Assembly (NCBI GenBank): GCA_947585425.1
Contig: CANPWZ010000007.1
Span: forward strand, 31,124 to 95,123
Length of the DNA stretch: 64,000 bases
Source of the DNA: an uncultured Oscillospiraceae bacterium
GTDB lineage: Bacteria > Bacillota > Clostridia > Oscillospirales > Oscillospiraceae
Reading direction: 5' to 3'
Part shown: positions 45,617 through 53,950 of the stretch, in pieces
How positions within the stretch are numbered: position 1 is the first letter of the stretch
Layout of the letters: every line of letters starts with the position of its first letter
The notes under the pieces: model-generated
Seen by the model: the letters and a program-made list of their open reading frames with translations, nothing else
What the model was told of the DNA's origin: nothing
The model's database searches: none
Translations under genes and position numbers: made by a program

Positions 45617-47089
45617 TTGGAAGTGCTGGAACTGAAGCACATCACCAAAGAATACCCCGGCGTCACCGCCCTGGACGACGTGTCCATCTCCTTCCGGCAG
45701 GGCGAGGTCCACGCCCTCATCGGCGAGAACGGGGCCGGCAAGTCCACCTTCATCAAGACCATCGCCGGCGCCATCCAGCCCACCTCCGGCGAGATCTGGA
45801 TCGACGGCAAGAGCTATGACCGCCTCACCCCCGCCCAGGCTTTGGACCTGGGGGTGGCCGTGGTCTACCAGGAGCTGATCCAGTTCGAGGCCATGACCGT
45901 CATGGACAATCTGTTCATGGACATGAAAGATGTGAAGGGCCTGTTCGTGGACGACGCCTCCCGGGCCAAAAAGACCCGGGAGCTGCTGGACCGCTTCAAC
46001 TGCCCCGTCTCCCCCAAGGCGCTCATCCGAGAGCTGTCCATCGCCAACCGGCAGATCATCGAGATCATCAAGGCCGTGGTGAAGAACGCCAAGATCGTCA
46101 TCATGGATGAGCCCACCGCCGCCATCACCGTGGAGGAGCAGCAGCACCTGTTCGAGATCGTCAAGGAGCTGAAGGCCAACAACGTCACCGTCATCTACAT
46201 CTCCCACCGGCTGGAGGAGCTGTTCGAGATCTGCGACCGGGTCTCCGTCCTCCGGGACGGCCAGTACATCACCACCATCGACATCGGCGAGACCGACAAG
46301 CAGGGCCTCATCAACCTGATGGTGGGCCGCGAGCTGACCGAGACCTATCCCCCCAAGCCCCCCTGTGGGGACGAGGTGGTCCTCCAGGTGAAGGACCTGT
46401 CCGGCAACGGGGTAGAGCACATCAATTTCGAGCTGCACAAGGGCGAGATCCTGGGCTTCGCCGGACTGGTGGGCGCGGGCCGCACGGAGCTGATGCACCT
46501 GATCTACGGCAACGCCAAAAAGACCGGCGGCGAGATCGTCATGAGCGGCAAATCTCTGGACCTCCGCCACCCCAGCGGCGGCATGAAGGCCGGCATCGGC
46601 CTGGTGCCCGAGGACCGCAAGTTCCAGGGCTGCTTCCTGGAGAAGCCCCTTTACTGGAACATCTCCATCTCCGACATCGACACCCTGAGCCACGGCTCCT
46701 TCGTGGACCGCAAAGCGGAGATGAAGCAGGCCGAGGACTACCGGGAGGCCATGCGGATCAAGACCCCCGACATGAAGGTGTTGGCCATGTCCCTGTCCGG
46801 CGGCAACCAGCAGAAGGTGGTCATCGGCAAGATGCTGGCCGCCCTGCCCGACATCCTCATCTTCGACGAGCCCACCCGCGGCATCGACGTGGGCGCCCGC
46901 CACGAGATCTACCAGATGATGGTCGATCTGACCCAACAGGGCAAGTCCATCCTCATGGTGTCCTCCGACATGGAGGAGCTGCTGGGCATGTCCGAGCGCA
47001 TCGTAGTCCTCCACGAGGGACATCAGACCGGCATCCTGACCCGGGACGAGTTCTCTCAGGAGACCGTCATGACACTGGCGTCCGGCTGA
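45617..47089 (+). CDS. Sugar ABC transporter ATPase, RbsA/MglA type
   Basis: A 490-residue tandem ATPase. The first half has Walker A GENGAGKST, signature LSIANRQ and Walker B VIMDEPTAAI; the second has a degenerate Walker A GLVGAGRTE, a perfect signature LSGGNQQKV and Walker B IFDEPTRGI. That asymmetry is normal for ribose/galactose-type importers. TTG 45617 is the start, as AAAGGAGG is 8 nt before it and no ATG fits. The permease and binding protein follow, so this is a complete carbohydrate (CUT2) importer except that only one permease gene is present, as in Mgl or Rbs. Confidence 0.94.
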   Translation: MEVLELKHITKEYPGVTALDDVSISFRQGEVHALIGENGAGKSTFIKTIAGAIQPTSGEIWIDGKSYDRLTPAQALDLGVAVVYQELIQFEAMTVMDNLFMDMKDVKGLFVDDASRAKKTRELLDRFNCPVSPKALIRELSIANRQIIEIIKAVVKNAKIVIMDEPTAAITVEEQQHLFEIVKELKANNVTVIYISHRLEELFEICDRVSVLRDGQYITTIDIGETDKQGLINLMVGRELTETYPPKPPCGDEVVLQVKDLSGNGVEHINFELHKGEILGFAGLVGAGRTELMHLIYGNAKKTGGEIVMSGKSLDLRHPSGGMKAGIGLVPEDRKFQGCFLEKPLYWNISISDIDTLSHGSFVDRKAEMKQAEDYREAMRIKTPDMKVLAMSLSGGNQQKVVIGKMLAALPDILIFDEPTRGIDVGARHEIYQMMVDLTQQGKSILMVSSDMEELLGMSERIVVLHEGHQTGILTRDEFSQETVMTLASG

Positions 47090-47120
47090 TACGGGCCCAG
47101 GGATTTGAGAGGTGTTAAAA

Positions 47121-48101
47121 ATGGAAAAAACGACTGAGCGCAAGCCCGCCGTCCGTAAGCTCACCGCGGGCCAGATATTCTCCGAGCTGTCCATGCCCAT
47201 CCTGCTGGTCCTGCTCATCATCGTGTTCGCCATCCTGTCCCCGAATTTCCTGACCCCCCTGAACCTGACCAACATCCTGGTGCAGAACGTCCACATCGCC
47301 GTCTGCTCCTGCGCCGTCATGATGATCATGGTCTCCGGCGGCACCGACCTGTCCATCGGCTATCAGATGTCGGTGGCGGCCGTCCTCATGGCCAAGACCA
47401 TCAGCGAGGGCACCCTGCCCGTCCCCGTGGCCATCATCCTGGGCATCCTGCTGTGCATGGTGCTGGGCGGCTTCAACGGCCTCATGGGCCAGGTGCTGAA
47501 GAGCCACACCATGATCATCACCCTGGGCACCATGGCCATCTTCCAGGGCATCTCCTACCTGATCTCCGGCTCCAAGTCCTTCCGCAACCTGCCTGACAGC
47601 TTCATGTACATGGGCCAGGGCCGCCTGTTCGGCGTCATCCCCGTGAACGTGATCATCATGCTGGTCATCGTGATCATCGTGGGCGTCATCATGAGCATGA
47701 CCTCCATTGGCCGCAAGATCTACGCCTGCGGCGACAACCCGGAGGCCGCCCGACTGGCCGGCCTGAACGTGGCCCGCATCAAGGTGCTGGTGTTCGTCTT
47801 CGCCGGCCTGCTGGTGGGCATCGCCGCCCTGCTGCTGGCCGCCCGCGCCGGCTACGCCGACTCCGGCACCTCCGGCCCCGGCATCGAGTTCACCGGCATC
47901 ACCGCCTGCGTGCTGGCCGGCGTGGCCCTGAAGGGCGGCGAGGGCACCCTGTGGAAGGTCATCGTGGCCGTGTTCGTGCTGGGCGTGCTGTCCAACGGCA
48001 TGCAGCTCATCGGCCTGGGCACCTATCCCCAGTACATCGCCCGCGGCGCCATCATGCTGATCTCCCTGTACCTGAGCAACCGCAACGCCAAAGCCATGTA
48101 A
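47121..48101 (+). CDS. Sugar ABC transporter permease, RbsC/MglC type
   Basis: A 326-residue membrane protein with about ten hydrophobic segments and CUT2-permease motifs: LVSGGTDLSIG-like MVSGGTDLSIGYQMS, the EAA-like region ACGDNPEAARLAGLNVARIK and GVALKGGEGTLWKV. ATG 47121 has GAGAGG 8 nt upstream. It forms the inner-membrane pore, probably as a homodimer with one tandem ATPase chain. Confidence 0.94.
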   Translation: MEKTTERKPAVRKLTAGQIFSELSMPILLVLLIIVFAILSPNFLTPLNLTNILVQNVHIAVCSCAVMMIMVSGGTDLSIGYQMSVAAVLMAKTISEGTLPVPVAIILGILLCMVLGGFNGLMGQVLKSHTMIITLGTMAIFQGISYLISGSKSFRNLPDSFMYMGQGRLFGVIPVNVIIMLVIVIIVGVIMSMTSIGRKIYACGDNPEAARLAGLNVARIKVLVFVFAGLLVGIAALLLAARAGYADSGTSGPGIEFTGITACVLAGVALKGGEGTLWKVIVAVFVLGVLSNGMQLIGLGTYPQYIARGAIMLISLYLSNRNAKAM

Positions 48102-48168
48102 TGTTCTTGCCCCAAAGCAAGTCATTAAATAGTCGACCCCAACCACACAATTCAAGGAGGAACAAAAA

Positions 48169-49269
48169 ATGAAAAAAGTCATCGCCCTTCTGCTGGCCCT
48201 GGTCATGGTGTGCGCGCTGTGCGCCTGCGGCCCCAAGACCGAGCAGGGCCCCGGCCCCGTCAGCAACCCCGGCACCGAGCAGACCCCCGGCGGCAATGAG
48301 CCCAGCGAGAACCCCGGCAGCACCGGCTTCGACCCCACCGGCAAGAAGATCGGCTTCGTGACCTTCGGCCCCGGCGAGTTCTTCACCGCCCTGGCTGAGA
48401 CCTACGTGGCCACCATGGAGGCCCAGGGCTGGGAGGCTTCCTACACCGACGGCGAGTTCAACCCTGAGACCCAGATCGCCGCCGCCGAGAACTACATCGC
48501 CATGGGCGTGGACGTGCTGGTCATCTGGGCTGTGGCCCCCGAGGCCATGAGCGGCGTGGTCAAGACCGCCATGGACCAGGGCATCAAGGTCGTGGCCTTC
48601 GTGGGCGACCTGCCCCAGTACAACCTGCGGATGCGGGCCGAGGACGCCGATCTGGCCTCCAACCTGGCCAAGCTGGCCGCCAAGTGGATCGACAAGACCT
48701 ATGCCGACGCGCCCGATCACTCCGTCCCCGTGGGCGTGCTGTCCTGCCGCGCCGCCGACACCGGCGTCATCCAGGCCGACGTGCTGCTGAAGATTGCCGA
48801 CTACTCCGTCAAGGCCGCCGAGCCCACCGAGTTCGAGCAGTCCGACGAGACCGCCACCACCGGCCAGACCGCCGCTGAGAACCTGTACACCACCCACCCC
48901 GAGATCAAGGTGTTCCTGACCCCCCACAACGGCCTGGCCAACGGTCTCAACGCCTTCTACACCAGCATGAGTTCCCCCGTCACCGATTATAGCGACATGG
49001 GCATCTTCTGCATCAACGGCGATAACTCCACCACCGACAGCATCAAGGACTCCACCGAGGGCAAGTCTCCCCTCCGCGGCACCGTGATGACCGGCTCCGT
49101 GCAGGACACCGCCAATGAGATCCTGACCTATGTCACCGGCCTGATGGACGGCACCTATGAGGACGGCTATGTGTCCGACGCCCGCCTGCTCTTCATCGAC
49201 GCCGACACCATCGACGAGTACCAGTCCACCGGCAACGTCACCTCCGTCACCGCCGACGACTTCCAGTAA
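48169..49269 (+). CDS. Sugar-binding lipoprotein of the CUT2 importer
   Basis: A 366-residue substrate-binding protein. It has a lipoprotein signal peptide with cysteine at LCAC (about residue 20), a Pro/Gly/Asn-rich linker to about 55, then a periplasmic-binding fold of the ribose/galactose type (KKIGFVTFGPGEFF, IAMGVDVLVIWAV, FCINGDNSTTDSI). AAGGAGG is 8 nt before the ATG. The ligand-contact residues differ from RbsB, and a cargo of glycosides rather than free ribose would fit the locus, but specificity cannot be read. It ends the transporter operon. Confidence 0.92.
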   Translation: MKKVIALLLALVMVCALCACGPKTEQGPGPVSNPGTEQTPGGNEPSENPGSTGFDPTGKKIGFVTFGPGEFFTALAETYVATMEAQGWEASYTDGEFNPETQIAAAENYIAMGVDVLVIWAVAPEAMSGVVKTAMDQGIKVVAFVGDLPQYNLRMRAEDADLASNLAKLAAKWIDKTYADAPDHSVPVGVLSCRAADTGVIQADVLLKIADYSVKAAEPTEFEQSDETATTGQTAAENLYTTHPEIKVFLTPHNGLANGLNAFYTSMSSPVTDYSDMGIFCINGDNSTTDSIKDSTEGKSPLRGTVMTGSVQDTANEILTYVTGLMDGTYEDGYVSDARLLFIDADTIDEYQSTGNVTSVTADDFQ

Positions 49270-49300
49270 GCCTTACCGCAAGATCCGAATCCATCCGCGC

Positions 49301-49334
49301 GGGGAGCGTGTGCCCTGACCGGCACACGCTCCCC
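49301..49334 (+). terminator. Hairpin after the transporter operon
   Basis: A perfect 14-bp stem (GGGGAGCGTGTGCC / GGCACACGCTCCCC) with a 6-nt loop is followed by CGTTAAAAA rather than a clean T run. It is probably a terminator or 3' end stabiliser. Confidence 0.65.
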
Positions 49335-49368
49335 CGTTAAAAACGATCCCTTTTCAGCAAGCGCGTGA

Positions 49369-49374
49369 TATAAT
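49369..49374 (+). promoter_or_regulatory. Extended -10 promoter of the flavin reductase pair
   Basis: TGATATAAT contains a perfect TATAAT with the extended TG, 41 bp before the ATG. The -35 position is poor (ATCCCT at 17 bp), as is common for extended -10 promoters. Confidence 0.5.
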
Positions 49375-49415
49375 CCTGTCACACCGATCATTCTGAGAAA
49401 AGCGAGGCATTTCTT

Positions 49416-50363
49416 ATGAGCAAAGTTTTGGGCCTCTCCTTCGGCCGGAAGATGAGCAACTGCGAGGTCATGGTCAAGCAGGCCCTGATGACCTGCCAGG
49501 AGGCCGGACACGAGATCCGGTTCATCCGCGTCAACGACCTGGACCTGAAGGACTGCACCGGCTGTATCGCCTGCGTACTGGGCATGATCCGGGGCGGCAA
49601 GGGCGGCTGCGTCCTCAAGGACGACTGCCACATCATCGACGACGCCATCATGGACTGCGACGCCCTGATCTTCGGCTGCCCCACCTTTGAGATGACCCCC
49701 ACCGGCACCTTCAAGACCCTGTGCGACCGGCTGGGCCCCTCCCACGACCTGTCCTTCCGCAAGGTGGCCATCGAGGAGGGCCTGGCGGCGGGCAAGGACC
49801 CCGACAAGCTCCCCGACCAGCGCTGCCTGAAGCCCCGGGTGGGCGCCTTCTTCTCAGTGGGCGGCGCCATGACCAAGAACTGGCTGGCCTTCATGCTGCC
49901 CACCATGTACTGCCTGACCCTGTCCATGGGCATCGACGTGGTGGACACCTATGAGTACCACGGCGCCATGGCCCACTACCACGTGGTGGGCAACCAGCCG
50001 GTGATGGATCGGATGACCGAGATGGGCAGACACGTGGTGGACGCCCTGGCCCACATGGACGACGAGGAGGAGCGCCGCCGCTGGCGGGGCGACCACGAGG
50101 GCGTGTGCCCCGTGTGCCACTGCGACCTGCTCACCGTGTCCCAGGACAAAAAGACCATCGAGTGCCCCGTGTGCGGCTCCTACGGCACCTTCACCGTGGA
50201 GGACGGCAAACTCATCGCCCACTTTACCGAGGCGGAGCAGGCCCGCTCCCGGCTGCGCTACGCCGGCAAGCTGGAGCACTCCACCGAGATCAAGACCTGC
50301 GCCGCCGGCCCCGACCAGCTCCCCAACGTGAAGGAGCTGCTGAAACCCTATCAGTGGGAGTGA
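49416..50363 (+). CDS. NADPH-dependent FMN reductase/flavodoxin-like protein with zinc ribbon
   Basis: A 315-residue protein with an N-terminal flavodoxin-like fold (about 1-190): LGLSFGRKMSNCEVMVKQAL for the flavin phosphate loop, CTGCIACVLG and FGCPTFEMTPTGTFKT. A C-terminal zinc ribbon has CPVCHC (about 229-234) and CPVCG (about 249-253). It probably reduces FMN with NAD(P)H and hands electrons to a partner. It is 5 bp upstream of an FAD-dependent reductase that lacks its own FMN domain, suggesting a two-component enzyme. Confidence 0.86.
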   Translation: MSKVLGLSFGRKMSNCEVMVKQALMTCQEAGHEIRFIRVNDLDLKDCTGCIACVLGMIRGGKGGCVLKDDCHIIDDAIMDCDALIFGCPTFEMTPTGTFKTLCDRLGPSHDLSFRKVAIEEGLAAGKDPDKLPDQRCLKPRVGAFFSVGGAMTKNWLAFMLPTMYCLTLSMGIDVVDTYEYHGAMAHYHVVGNQPVMDRMTEMGRHVVDALAHMDDEEERRRWRGDHEGVCPVCHCDLLTVSQDKKTIECPVCGSYGTFTVEDGKLIAHFTEAEQARSRLRYAGKLEHSTEIKTCAAGPDQLPNVKELLKPYQWE

Positions 50364-50368
50364 ACGCC

Positions 50369-51823
50369 ATGAAGACCCTGACAGCCGACATCTGCATCGT
50401 GGCCGCCGGGCCCTCCGGCCTGGCCGCCGCCGTCACCGCCGCGGAGAACGGGCTGAGCGCCATCGTGCTGGAGAAGAACTCCATGGTGGGCGGCACCGCC
50501 AACATGGGCATGGGCCCCTTCGGCGTGGGCAGCCGCATCCAGAAGAACAGCATGATCACCCTCACCAAGGAAGAGGTCTTCCACCAGATGATGGAGTACA
50601 CCCACTGGCGGATCGACCCCCGGAAGCTCCGGGAGTACATCTGGAAGTCGGGCTCCACCATCGACTGGCTGGAGGACATGGGCGTGCAGTTCGCCGGCGT
50701 GGCCAAGTACTTCCCCTCCGCCGCCCCCACCTGGCACGTGGTCATCCCCGAGGGGGGCGGCAAGCCCGGCCCCCGGGCCGCCGGCGCCATGAACAAGGTG
50801 CTCTATGAGAACGCCCTGGAGCTTGGGGTCCAGTTCCTGCTGAACACCCCCGCCACCTCCCTCATCAAGGAGGGGGACCGCGTCGTGGGGGCCCGGGCCC
50901 GCAGCACCGAGACCGGCGAGGAGATCGAGGTCCGCTCCAAGGCGGTCATCGTGGCCACCGGCGGCTTCGGCGACAACCCGGAGATGATCAGGCAGGAGTG
51001 CGGCTACGAGTGGGGCAAGGACATCTTCAACGTCCGCTCCCCCGGCGTCACCGGCGACGGCATCCGCATGGTGTGGGAGGTGGGCGGCGCCCACGGCGAG
51101 ACCCACATGGAGAAGATCATCTGGTCGGAGATCCCCAACTGCCTGCTGCTGGACGGCTTCCGCCAGCCCACCGCCCTGGTGGTGAACATCGAGGGCGAGC
51201 GGGTCATGGACGAGACCATGATCGAGAATGCCTCGGTCACCGCCAACATCATCGACCGGCAGATCAACAAGCGGATCTATCCCATCGTGGACAACCGGCT
51301 CATGCGGTACTACCGCCGCCACGGGGTGGACTACCCCGGCGGCGTCCACTCCGGCAACCCCGCCGACGACTTTGAGGAGGGGATGGCCGACCTCATCGAG
51401 CAGTACCCCGACTTCGCCTTCTGCGCCGACACGGTGGAGGAGCTGGCGGAGAAGATCGGCATCGATCCCGCCGCCCTGGCCGACACCCTGGAGCAGTACA
51501 ACGCCGCCTGCGACGCCCATGTGGACGACCAGTTCTGCAAGTCCCACCACTACCTGCGCCCCCTGCGGGGCAAGCTGTACGCCGTGGCCCTGTGCCTGGG
51601 CGCCTACGGCTCCCTGGGCGGCATCCAGGTGAACTACAAGTTCCAGGTGCTGAAGGAGGACAAAAAGCCCATCCCGGGCCTGTATGCCTCCGGCAGCGAC
51701 ACCTGCGACATCTACGGCGACACCTATCTGTTCCCCCTGCCCGGCAACACCATGGGCTACGCCGTCAACAGCGGCCGCCTGGCCGCCGAGCGGGCGGCGG
51801 ACTATATCGCCTCTCTTCACTAA
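50369..51823 (+). CDS. FAD-dependent reductase, fumarate reductase flavoprotein family
   Basis: A 484-residue protein with an N-terminal FAD fingerprint (IVAAGPSGLAAAVTAAE, first Gly replaced by Ala), VLEKNSMVGGTANMGMG, ATGGFGDNPEM, and a C-terminal GAYGSLGGIQVNY plus GNTMGYAVNSGRLAAE that close the flavin domain. The family includes fumarate, urocanate and arylacrylate reductases and ketosteroid dehydrogenases, all acting on activated C=C bonds. No haem or covalent-FMN domain and no signal peptide are present, so it is cytoplasmic and needs a donor such as the upstream FMN reductase. A likely role is reduction of an enone or acrylate side chain of an aromatic aglycone. Confidence 0.86.
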   Translation: MKTLTADICIVAAGPSGLAAAVTAAENGLSAIVLEKNSMVGGTANMGMGPFGVGSRIQKNSMITLTKEEVFHQMMEYTHWRIDPRKLREYIWKSGSTIDWLEDMGVQFAGVAKYFPSAAPTWHVVIPEGGGKPGPRAAGAMNKVLYENALELGVQFLLNTPATSLIKEGDRVVGARARSTETGEEIEVRSKAVIVATGGFGDNPEMIRQECGYEWGKDIFNVRSPGVTGDGIRMVWEVGGAHGETHMEKIIWSEIPNCLLLDGFRQPTALVVNIEGERVMDETMIENASVTANIIDRQINKRIYPIVDNRLMRYYRRHGVDYPGGVHSGNPADDFEEGMADLIEQYPDFAFCADTVEELAEKIGIDPAALADTLEQYNAACDAHVDDQFCKSHHYLRPLRGKLYAVALCLGAYGSLGGIQVNYKFQVLKEDKKPIPGLYASGSDTCDIYGDTYLFPLPGNTMGYAVNSGRLAAERAADYIASLH

Positions 51824-51847
51824 AATACCTCACCTCCTGTTCTTGGG

Positions 51848-51894
51848 AAGCCGCGGGGGCGGGCCAAATGGCCCGCCCCTGCGGCGGCTTGTTT
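51848..51894 (+). terminator. Terminator after the FAD-dependent reductase gene
   Basis: Two stacked stems (AAGCCGC/GCGGCTT outside, GGGGCGGGCC/GGCCCGCCCC inside, AAAT loop) are followed by TTGTTT. They end the flavin reductase unit. Confidence 0.8.
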
Positions 51895-51921
51895 GACGGA
51901 ACGCGCCGTCTGTGATAGACT
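51893..51921 (+). promoter_or_regulatory. Promoter of the small lipoprotein gene
   Basis: TTGACG (51893-51898) is 17 bp from TAGACT (51916-51921), with an extended -10 TGA, directly after the preceding terminator. Confidence 0.6.
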
Positions 51922-52003
51922 TGTAAATGATCCCATCCGGCGGCGCGCATGATCCCGCCGCCGGCGGCCAACCTATACAGTGATCTCACGGAGGAGGACA
52001 ACC

Positions 52004-52648
52004 ATGAAAAAGCCCATCCGTTTCCTGCCCGGGGCCCTGGCCTGCCTGATCCTGTTGAGCGGCTGCGCCCGCGGCGCGCCCGATCCCACGGCCACCCCAG
52101 CCGACGATCCCACCCCCGCCCTGACCGCCACGCCGGAGCCCACTCCCGAACCCACGCCTCAGCCGACCCCCACACCTGAACCGTCGCCTGCACCTGAACC
52201 GGCGCCCACTCCCGCGCCCACCCCGGCCAGCAAGCAGGATCTCATCCCCTTTGAGGAGGGACAGCAGTACGCGGCGGCCTGGCTGGGCTATCAGCAGATG
52301 GACGATCTGGACTACTACCTGGATCGGTATCTGGACAGCCGGCCGCCGGTCTGCCACATCTCCGACGGGGACTACTACCTGGTGATCCCCCGGTACTCCG
52401 GCACCGCCCTGGAGCTGTTCGTCAACGATGTAGAGACCTCCGAGGGGAGCCTGCTCCTGGAGGTCCCCGACTGCGGGCCCTTCATCGTCCAGTGCAACGC
52501 CAGCGACGTGTTCGAGGACGCGACCATCCGCCTGACCCATGAGGGGACGACGGCGGAGTTCTCCCCATTCATCTCCCTGATGGACGGGTCCGTCCAGATC
52601 GGCGAGTACGGGCTGGACCTCACCAAAACGGAGGATGCCGGCGGCTGA
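52004..52648 (+). CDS. Lipoprotein with Pro-Thr-rich linker, unknown function
   Basis: A 214-residue secreted lipoprotein. The signal peptide ends at the lipobox LSGC (about residue 20), followed by a PTPEPTP-type low-complexity linker to about residue 75 and a compact, acidic C-terminal domain of about 135 residues (IPFEEGQQYAAAWLGYQQM, ISDGDYYLVIPRYSG) that I cannot place in a family. ATG 52004 is preceded by GGAGGAGG. It is a single-gene unit with its own promoter and terminator. Confidence 0.8.
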   Translation: MKKPIRFLPGALACLILLSGCARGAPDPTATPADDPTPALTATPEPTPEPTPQPTPTPEPSPAPEPAPTPAPTPASKQDLIPFEEGQQYAAAWLGYQQMDDLDYYLDRYLDSRPPVCHISDGDYYLVIPRYSGTALELFVNDVETSEGSLLLEVPDCGPFIVQCNASDVFEDATIRLTHEGTTAEFSPFISLMDGSVQIGEYGLDLTKTEDAGG

Positions 52649-52667
52649 ACCGGCCTCAAGGCGCGAA

Positions 52668-52700
52668 AAGAGGCGCGGAGCGATGCTCCGCGCCTCTTAT
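52668..52700. terminator. Bidirectional terminator between the lipoprotein and galM
   Basis: A 13-bp perfect stem (AAGAGGCGCGGAG / CTCCGCGCCTCTT) has a CGATG loop. Minus-strand transcripts meet TTTT after it. Confidence 0.85.
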
Positions 52701-52726
52701 TATGCTCTGCCGAAGGGCCTGCGGTC

Positions 52727-53764
52727 TCAGCGCATGGAAAAGCGCAGGACGGTGGTGTGCTGCCACACCTCCCCCGCCCGCAGCACGGCGGAGGGGAAAT
52801 TGGGGTGGTGGGGGCTGTCGGGGAAGAACTGGGTCTCCAGGCAGAACCCCCAGCGCCTGCCGTAGGGAGCGCCCCCCTTGCCGGCGGGGCAGCCGTCCAG
52901 GTAGTTCCCCGAGTAGAACTGGACGCCGGGCAGGTCGGTCAGCACCTCCAGGGCGACGCCCGTCCTGGGGCTGTACGCCCTGGCGGCGACGGAAAGGGAG
53001 TCCTCCCCGCCGTCCAGCACCCAGTTTCGGTCGTAGCCGCCGGCGAAGGCCAGCTGCGGGAAATCGTCGTCCCAATGCTCGCCCATGGGGACGGGCCGCC
53101 GCAGATCCATGGGGGTGCCGTCCACGGAGGCCAGCTCCCCGGTGGGGATGGAGCCGGCGTCGGCGGGGGTGTAGCGCCCCGCGAAAATCTGGATGGTCTG
53201 ATCCCCCACCGGGCCGCTGTCGTGGCCGGACAAATTGAAATAGGCGTGGCTGGTGAGATTGCAGAGGGTGTCCTGATCGGCCTGGGCCCGGTAGGCGATG
53301 GCGAGCCCGTCCTCCTCCAGCCGGTAGGTGACCCGGACAGTCAGACGGCCGGGATAGCCCTCCTCCCCGTCGGGGCTGTCCAGGGCGAGGGTAAGGAAGC
53401 TGTCCCCCGCCGCCTCCACCGCCCACAGCCGGGAGAAAAAGCCCTTCTCCCCGCCGTGGAGGTGATTGGGGCCGTCGTTGGCGGGCAGGGGATACCGCAC
53501 GCCGTTCAGGTCGAAGGATGCCCCGCCGATGCGGTTGGCGCACCGGCCCACCAGGGCGCCCAGATATTTGTCGTGGGACAGATAGTCCTCCAGGGTATCA
53601 AAGCCCAGCAGCACGTCCACCGTCCGCCCGTCCCGGGCTGGGACCCGCAGGGCCCGGACCGCCCCGCCGTAGGTGATGATGTCGCAGGAGAGCTCTCCGG
53701 CGGCCAGGGTGTACTGCTCCACGGCTGTGCCGTCCGGCATGGTCCCAAAAAGCGTCTTTCTCAT
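52727..53764 (-). CDS. galM: Aldose 1-epimerase (galactose mutarotase)
   Basis: A 345-residue GalM that interconverts alpha and beta anomers of hexoses. Seen: substrate-binding GRCANRIGGASF, LTSHAYFNLSGHD with the catalytic His, and GVQFYSGNYLDG before the catalytic Glu region. ATG 53764 follows GAGGAGGG. It has its own TTGACA promoter and no Leloir genes nearby; in this setting it could supply the right anomer from sugars released by the glycoside locus. There is no signal peptide. Confidence 0.94.
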   Translation of the reverse strand: MRKTLFGTMPDGTAVEQYTLAAGELSCDIITYGGAVRALRVPARDGRTVDVLLGFDTLEDYLSHDKYLGALVGRCANRIGGASFDLNGVRYPLPANDGPNHLHGGEKGFFSRLWAVEAAGDSFLTLALDSPDGEEGYPGRLTVRVTYRLEEDGLAIAYRAQADQDTLCNLTSHAYFNLSGHDSGPVGDQTIQIFAGRYTPADAGSIPTGELASVDGTPMDLRRPVPMGEHWDDDFPQLAFAGGYDRNWVLDGGEDSLSVAARAYSPRTGVALEVLTDLPGVQFYSGNYLDGCPAGKGGAPYGRRWGFCLETQFFPDSPHHPNFPSAVLRAGEVWQHTTVLRFSMR

Positions 53765-53835
53765 TTCGCGCCCTCCTCTGTGTCCGCCCTGGCCGCGGCG
53801 GCCCGGGCCGGTCCGACCGATATTTTTACAGGCAA

Positions 53836-53864
53836 ATGATAACAAACCGGCCCCGAAATGTCAA
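53836..53864 (-). promoter_or_regulatory. Promoter of galM
   Basis: On the minus strand, a perfect TTGACA (53859-53864) is 17 bp from TATCAT (53836-53841). It is back to back with the nagZ promoter. Confidence 0.7.
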
Positions 53865-53891
53865 TGTTTTCGCCGCTGCGCGCCGCCGCTC

Positions 53892-53920
53892 TTGCCAATC
53901 CCGCGGGGAATTGGTATAAT
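53892..53920 (+). promoter_or_regulatory. Promoter of the nagZ-like operon
   Basis: TTGCCA (53892-53897) is 17 bp from a perfect TATAAT (53915-53920), with an extended -10 TGG, 30 bp before the ATG. Confidence 0.75.
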
Positions 53921-53950
53921 AGTGGAAAATCGTCGGAAAGGGGGGCTTTC

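Noticed and set aside
45617..49269. AI-2 (Lsr) or ribose-specific identity of the ABC importer
   Set aside because: Family motifs support a CUT2 sugar importer only; no lsr or rbsK/rbsD genes are nearby and the binding pocket cannot be assigned.
49416..50363. Rubredoxin or rubrerythrin call from the CPVC motifs
   Set aside because: The spacing and C-terminal position after a flavodoxin fold look like a zinc ribbon, and no diiron residues are present.
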